From: CAYRYU01 sp964428355 | Lineage (GTDB): Bacteria; Muiribacteriota; Ozemobacteria; Ozemobacterales; Ozemobacteraceae | Assembly (NCBI GenBank): GCA_964428355.1 | Contig: CAYRYU010000027.1 | Span: 1 to 64,000, forward strand | Reading direction: 5' to 3' | Length of the DNA: 64,000 nucleotides | Part shown: in pieces, positions 60,268-64,000 of the stretch | How the letters are laid out: the number at the start of each line of letters is the position of its first letter | Position numbering within the stretch: the stretch's first letter is position 1 | The notes under the pieces: model-generated | Told to the model about the DNA's origin: nothing | The model's database searches: none | The model's input: only the letters and a program-made list of their open reading frames with translations | Made by a program: the position numbers and the translations under genes

Positions 60268-61716
60268 ATGGCCGGGATCGGTTTTCGGCTCCAACGCCTT
60301 ATGAAGGAGGGAACCTACCTATCGACGTTGAAGGGGATGACGTTCGCCACCTTTCTCGTGGCGGGGCCATGGCTTGTCACAATCTTCTCGATCGCGCTGA
60401 TGAACCGGTTCACGATCCTCCAGGGTCCGGATTACGAGGCTTTCAGGGCTGCCGTGGTCTACGTCTACGCGTTCTCCCTGATTTTCACCGGCCTGTACCA
60501 GATGCCGGTGACCCGTTTCCTGGCCGACGAGATCTACGCCGGGCGCTTGGAGTCGGTGGTTCCTTCCTTCCTGGGCATGGTGATGTGCGTTGTCGCGATC
60601 CAGGCCCTGGTCGGTGCCCTGCATTCACTTCTCTTCGCACAGTCCGTCTTTTTCCGGGCAATCTACGTTTCCGGGCTCGTGGTGGTCAGCCTCCTGTGGC
60701 TCGCAATGATTTTCCTCAGCTGCCTTCGCGACTACCAGGCGGTGGTGGGAATCTTCGCGGGCGGGGCACTGGCGGGGTTTCTGCTCTCACTTCCCGGGGA
60801 ACGCCTTTTCGGGCTCGAGGGCGGGATGCTCGGTTTCTTCGCGGGACAGGCACTGATCCTTTTGGGGCTAGCCTACCGGATCCTGAAGGAGCTTGCGCGA
60901 CCGGTCGCGGCTCCATCTTTCGAGTGCCTCGGTGCGCTTTCCCGCTACCGGTCACACCTCTGGCTCGGGCTCTTGTACAATCTTGGGATCTGGGTGGACA
61001 AGCTGCTTTTCTGGTTCTCTGGGCAGGGCCGGCTGGTTTCGCCGGGGTTGTACCTTTGTTCGGGTTACGATACGCCGATGTTCCTTGCGTACGTGACCGC
61101 CATCCCGGCCCTGGGGATGTTCTTCCTGAACGTCGAGACCACTTTCTACGAGGCTTACCGGGAGTTCTTCGGCGTCATCGAGGGCCGGTTTCCGCTCAGG
61201 GTTATCGGGCGCAAGCAGACCGAGATCAAGCGGACCCTGCGGTTCGCATACCAGGAAATGGCGCGTGTCCAGGGCGCGATCACCCTCCTGTTGTTCGTGT
61301 TCGCTCCCGAGATCGTCCATCGGATCGGCTACCCTCCACAGATCATCCCCCAGTTGCGCTGGGGCCTCTGGGGAGCCTATTTCCAGGTTCTCTTCCTTTT
61401 CGCCTCCCTTTCCCTGCTGTACTTTGATTTCGCCCGGGAAGCGCTTTGGGGGACAATCGTATTTTCGGGGGCGAACCTGGTTTTCACCTGGATCACCATT
61501 GTTGCGGGAAGTCCCGACTGGTACGGTTTCGGATATTTCCTGTCGACCCTGGCAGCATTCCTCGTGACACTTCATTTCCTGAGGGGAAAGCTCTCGGAAC
61601 TGGTCTTCCTTACCTTCATGGGGAACCCCTATCCCGGTCAGCGCCGCGCGAGGCCCCCGATTCTCGGGTCCGACAACCGGCTGGGGGAAATCGTCTTCAT
61701 CCGCCCCAAAGACTGA
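60268..61716 (+). CDS. pelG: PelG: Pel polysaccharide membrane transporter
   Basis: A 482-residue MATE/MOP-superfamily flippase with about 12 membrane helices. The N-terminus (IGFRLQRLMKEGTYLSTLKG) and long stretches such as GPWLVTIFSIALMNRF fit the PelG family, and length and helix count are normal. It starts 6 bases after the pelF stop. It should export Pel across the inner membrane. Confidence 0.95.
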   Translation: MAGIGFRLQRLMKEGTYLSTLKGMTFATFLVAGPWLVTIFSIALMNRFTILQGPDYEAFRAAVVYVYAFSLIFTGLYQMPVTRFLADEIYAGRLESVVPSFLGMVMCVVAIQALVGALHSLLFAQSVFFRAIYVSGLVVVSLLWLAMIFLSCLRDYQAVVGIFAGGALAGFLLSLPGERLFGLEGGMLGFFAGQALILLGLAYRILKELARPVAAPSFECLGALSRYRSHLWLGLLYNLGIWVDKLLFWFSGQGRLVSPGLYLCSGYDTPMFLAYVTAIPALGMFFLNVETTFYEAYREFFGVIEGRFPLRVIGRKQTEIKRTLRFAYQEMARVQGAITLLLFVFAPEIVHRIGYPPQIIPQLRWGLWGAYFQVLFLFASLSLLYFDFAREALWGTIVFSGANLVFTWITIVAGSPDWYGFGYFLSTLAAFLVTLHFLRGKLSELVFLTFMGNPYPGQRRARPPILGSDNRLGEIVFIRPKD

Positions 61717-61724
61717 CGGGAGAC

Positions 61725-61822
61725 GCCACCGAGCCGCGGAGACACGGAGAGAATGGAGTGGAGTCCGTCGTTGCCCCGGATTTTTCGTTGTATCGGGCTC
61801 AGCGCCTCGGTGTCTCAGTGGC
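61725..61822. repeat. Imperfect inverted repeat around the DUF2194 stop codon
   Basis: GCCACCGAG (61725-61733) and CTCAGTGGC (61814-61822) are complementary but for one base, and nearby GGAGACACGG and CTCGGTGTCTC segments resemble each other inverted. The arms belong to the common CGGAGACACGGAG type of intergenic element. The right arm lies inside the C-terminal codons of the DUF2194 gene. Confidence 0.5.
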
Positions 61823-63634
61823 TTCCAACGGTGAAAGATCCACCGATTTTGTTGCGGTCGGGAGGGGGAAGCGGAGGCGGCAACCGGGGCCATCGATCCG
61901 GATCATCCAGACCGTTCCCGTTGCCACATTTCCCAGGAACGTACCACCCAGGATTTCGGGTTTCGATGCCACATCACGGTGGAAAATGAAGAAATGGTCC
62001 CGGCCTCCTTTCGACGCGTCGATCGAAAGGCCGTCGATCTCGATGGTTATTGTGGCGGTGTCGGCAAGATAGCTCCTGAGCGGAAGTATGAACTCGCAAG
62101 GGGTGAAGTTCCGTGCGTGCGGAAGGAATTTCCGGAACGCGGCGACCATCCTTCGAAGGCTCGCCAGGTGATACTCCCAATCCTTCCCTTCCGCCCGGAA
62201 TGAGTCGTAGATGTCGTCCGGGTGGATGAAGTGGTGGATAAGGCCCAGGCACATGACTCCGTTGAGAACCGAGAAACGGTTGACCTGATCAAGGATGTAG
62301 CCGCTCGACAGGCGCGGGATATCCATGATCCTGGGTTCATCCGGATCGGGGCCGAACTCGTCCCCGGTCTGTTCCTCGAGATGGCCTGGGGATCGGTCGT
62401 CCCCCCCCACGAAAAGGCGGCAGAGCCCGCGGATGGACGGAAAGACCGTCGTCAGTGCCTGCTTCCCCGGCGCGTCGATCACGTTGTTGGGCGGGACGTA
62501 GGTCAGGGGCGGTTTCAATCCCAATCTCTCCCAGAGAATCTGGGCTGCGGCGAGGGAATCCACCATGCACGTGGCGGATGGCCAGGCAGGACATGGTCCC
62601 GATGCCGTGGTCAGGGACTGGTGGTTGAACCCATGGAGGCCGATCTCGTCCGCGATCGAACTCACCGTCGTGATCGTCTCCTGGAAGAAATCCACCCGGT
62701 CGATGTCTGCCGCGAATGTCCCGCAACGCTGGTCGGAATAGGAGAAGCAAGGATAGTGGGCGGCCCGGATCCCGTATTCCCTTAGAAGCTCCGGGACCTG
62801 GTCATACCAGATCTTCCCGTAGAACTGGTAATCGGTGAATCCGAAATCCCTTTCCACCGGATCCTCTCGGATGCCGTAAGCCGGCGGCGGCGAATCGTCC
62901 ACGTCGAACAGGATGGCGTTGAAGATACTCATTGCCCCCATCGGAACGGCCCTGAGGAGCGAGAAGAGGAACTGCCCGCGGAACTCCTTGAGGTGAAGAC
63001 AGTCCCCGTTCCAGAAGACGATCCTTCCCCTGCCCAGGCTTCGGGACAAAAGAAGCGGCATTGTAGCAGGTTGGAGATAGGTCAGTTCCACTTCCCAGCC
63101 CGGAGATGCGACGATGTCGAAACCGCTCGCGCCGAACCTCCTTTCCGGCATGTTCAGAACCTCGTCTCCGAAGACCGGACGAGTAGATGTGAAACCTGTT
63201 CCCGTGATGAAACGGGGCTCAGAAGCCACCAACGGGCGGATCCCTGTCCGGGTCCAAAGGTCCGGGGAAAAGATCCCGAGGGCGAACAACACCACTCCGC
63301 CCCGTTCGATGAAATCGATCGTTGCCGTTGCGGGGAGGCGGTTCCCAACGCTTTCCGCGGCCAGGATCACGCCCTGGAACCGGCCGAAGTCGCCGGCGCA
63401 ACCCGGAAGGCTTTCGACCAGGCGCTCCTCGAAAGCAACCGAGGCATCCTTCATTGCCCGTCTCAGGTTCGAGCTTATCTTCCGGGAGTTTCCCTGAGAA
63501 GGGTCGGAGATCAGGAGAAAACGCTGGGGCCGTCCCCCGCGGGTTTCACCCGCCCGGAGGCCCGAGAGGGAAAGCATGAACACCAATGAAAGAACCAGCA
63601 GAAGGCTGAGGGGGGAAAAACGGATCCTCTTCAT
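61799..63634 (-). CDS. DUF2194-like exported protein with CE4-type deacetylase core
   Basis: A 611-residue exported protein convergent with pelG. A signal peptide (about 1-28) precedes a Rossmann/GATase-like domain (about 35-235), then a barrel with NodB-type metal motifs: FDVDDSPPP (Asp246/Asp247) and HGFNH (His334, His338), with PPNNV as a possible third motif. A beta-sandwich-like C-terminal domain follows (about 500-600). From memory, DUF2194 proteins accompany pelF/pelG in lineages lacking canonical PelA, so it may deacetylate Pel in the periplasm. ATG 63634 is chosen; a TTG lies at 63643. A TTGACT-N18-TAGGTT pair upstream would put the transcript start at or very near the ATG. The last residues derive from the inverted repeat. 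Confidence 0.78.
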   Translation of the reverse strand: MKRIRFSPLSLLLVLSLVFMLSLSGLRAGETRGGRPQRFLLISDPSQGNSRKISSNLRRAMKDASVAFEERLVESLPGCAGDFGRFQGVILAAESVGNRLPATATIDFIERGGVVLFALGIFSPDLWTRTGIRPLVASEPRFITGTGFTSTRPVFGDEVLNMPERRFGASGFDIVASPGWEVELTYLQPATMPLLLSRSLGRGRIVFWNGDCLHLKEFRGQFLFSLLRAVPMGAMSIFNAILFDVDDSPPPAYGIREDPVERDFGFTDYQFYGKIWYDQVPELLREYGIRAAHYPCFSYSDQRCGTFAADIDRVDFFQETITTVSSIADEIGLHGFNHQSLTTASGPCPAWPSATCMVDSLAAAQILWERLGLKPPLTYVPPNNVIDAPGKQALTTVFPSIRGLCRLFVGGDDRSPGHLEEQTGDEFGPDPDEPRIMDIPRLSSGYILDQVNRFSVLNGVMCLGLIHHFIHPDDIYDSFRAEGKDWEYHLASLRRMVAAFRKFLPHARNFTPCEFILPLRSYLADTATITIEIDGLSIDASKGGRDHFFIFHRDVASKPEILGGTFLGNVATGTVWMIRIDGPGCRLRFPLPTATKSVDLSPLEATETPRR

Positions 63635-63743
63635 CAAGCCCAACCTAGTACCCTTTCCCCTTCCAAGTCAACCCCAAAAATCGGTGGCGGGAAATCCACT
63701 GTGATAGTATGATCGGAAACAGGAAACATTGGTGAGGTGAGTT

Positions 63744-64000
63744 GTGAACGAGTTTACCGAGCTGCCCCAGTTCCAGTTGAAAACCGAATTGATCCGGTTG
63801 GTGGACGAGGAAATCTGTCGCCGGAACCAGGTCGTGGTGCTCGGACCGCTGCCATCCTCGAGTGCCCAGCCGATCTCTCTCGGTATGCTCAACCCCTCGG
63901 ACGACAAAGCGGTGGAAGAGGTGGAGCGGATCCTGAGCCGCAAGGTGAGGAGGATCCAGCTCAACAGCTACGAGATCGACACCGCTATCTCCTTCGGTTT
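63744..64000 (+). CDS. GspE/PilB-type secretion ATPase, N-terminal domain (truncated by window)
   Basis: GTG 63744 (ribosome-binding site GAGGTG) starts a frame open to the window end, about 85 residues. It fits the MshEN/GspE_N fold: VVVLGPLPSSSAQPISLGMLNPSDDKAVEEVERIL, then an RIQLNSYEIDTAISF segment. In MshE this domain binds c-di-GMP; whether this one keeps that site is not judged here. The full gene would be a type IV pilus or type II secretion motor. A candidate -10 (TATGAT) lies at 63708. Confidence 0.7.
   Translation, partial: MNEFTELPQFQLKTELIRLVDEEICRRNQVVVLGPLPSSSAQPISLGMLNPSDDKAVEEVERILSRKVRRIQLNSYEIDTAISFG

Overview
The window reads as a chromosomal segment of a GC-rich, two-membrane (diderm) bacterium of a poorly characterised lineage. 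Evidence for a diderm envelope is a LolA-like carrier protein, several lipoproteins with clear lipobox cysteines, a SurA/PpiD-like periplasmic isomerase and a Pel exopolysaccharide cluster. RNase Y next to YmdB is a pairing better known from Firmicutes and other deep lineages than from Proteobacteria. Many TPR proteins, histidine kinases, class III adenylate cyclases and a GspE/PilB-type ATPase suggest a signalling-rich environmental organism. A candidate phylum such as Riflebacteria/Ozemobacteria would fit, but that is a guess and nothing here proves it. No tRNA, rRNA, CRISPR array, transposase or phage gene was recognised.

Layout. 1-3.3 kb: end of a beta-propeller-like protein and a CHASE2-type adenylate cyclase. 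3.3-8.1 kb (minus strand): two paralogous secreted alpha/beta-hydrolase peptidases and a lipoprotein serpin. 8.4-13.6 kb: TPR protein, PgeF, PdxJ and a fibronectin-III lipoprotein ending at a strong terminator, followed by a 60-bp tandem repeat. 13.9-18.2 kb: PPIase, RNase Y and YmdB, with a thioredoxin antisense to the end of ymdB. 18.6-29.4 kb: a tight plus-strand run from a consensus-like promoter (unknown protein, LolA-like protein, nuclease-like protein, TPR membrane protein, two histidine kinases, sigma54 activator). 29.4-37.7 kb (minus): a secreted protein with two zincin motifs, then a ptsI / DUF192 / O-antigen-ligase-TPR / histidine-kinase operon. 37.8-39.4 kb: surE and a nitrilase-family amidase. 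39.7-41.9 kb (minus): a long Ser/Gly-rich secreted protein with a near-consensus promoter. 42.2-53.7 kb: a zinc-ribbon YvyF-like protein, then a run holding a coiled-coil/GrpE-like/zinc-ribbon/TPR fusion, valS, tyrS, thrS, two small proteins and a TPR membrane protein. 53.8-55.9 kb: a second adenylate cyclase. 55.9-63.6 kb: pelD-pelE-pelF-pelG and a convergent DUF2194/CE4-like protein. 63.7-64 kb: start of a GspE/PilB-type ATPase.

How it fits together. The Pel module looks functional in its inner-membrane and cytoplasmic part: PelD keeps the c-di-GMP-binding RxxD in a degenerate GGDEF domain, PelE is a TPR membrane partner, PelF the polymerase and PelG the flippase. The DUF2194 protein probably stands in for the PelA deacetylase. 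PelB and PelC are not in the window. Both adenylate cyclases carry the Lys/Thr base-recognition pair of class IIIb enzymes, so cAMP and c-di-GMP signalling sit side by side. The least expected architectures are the GrpE-like fusion (42976-45045) and the tandem-zincin protein (29462-31393).
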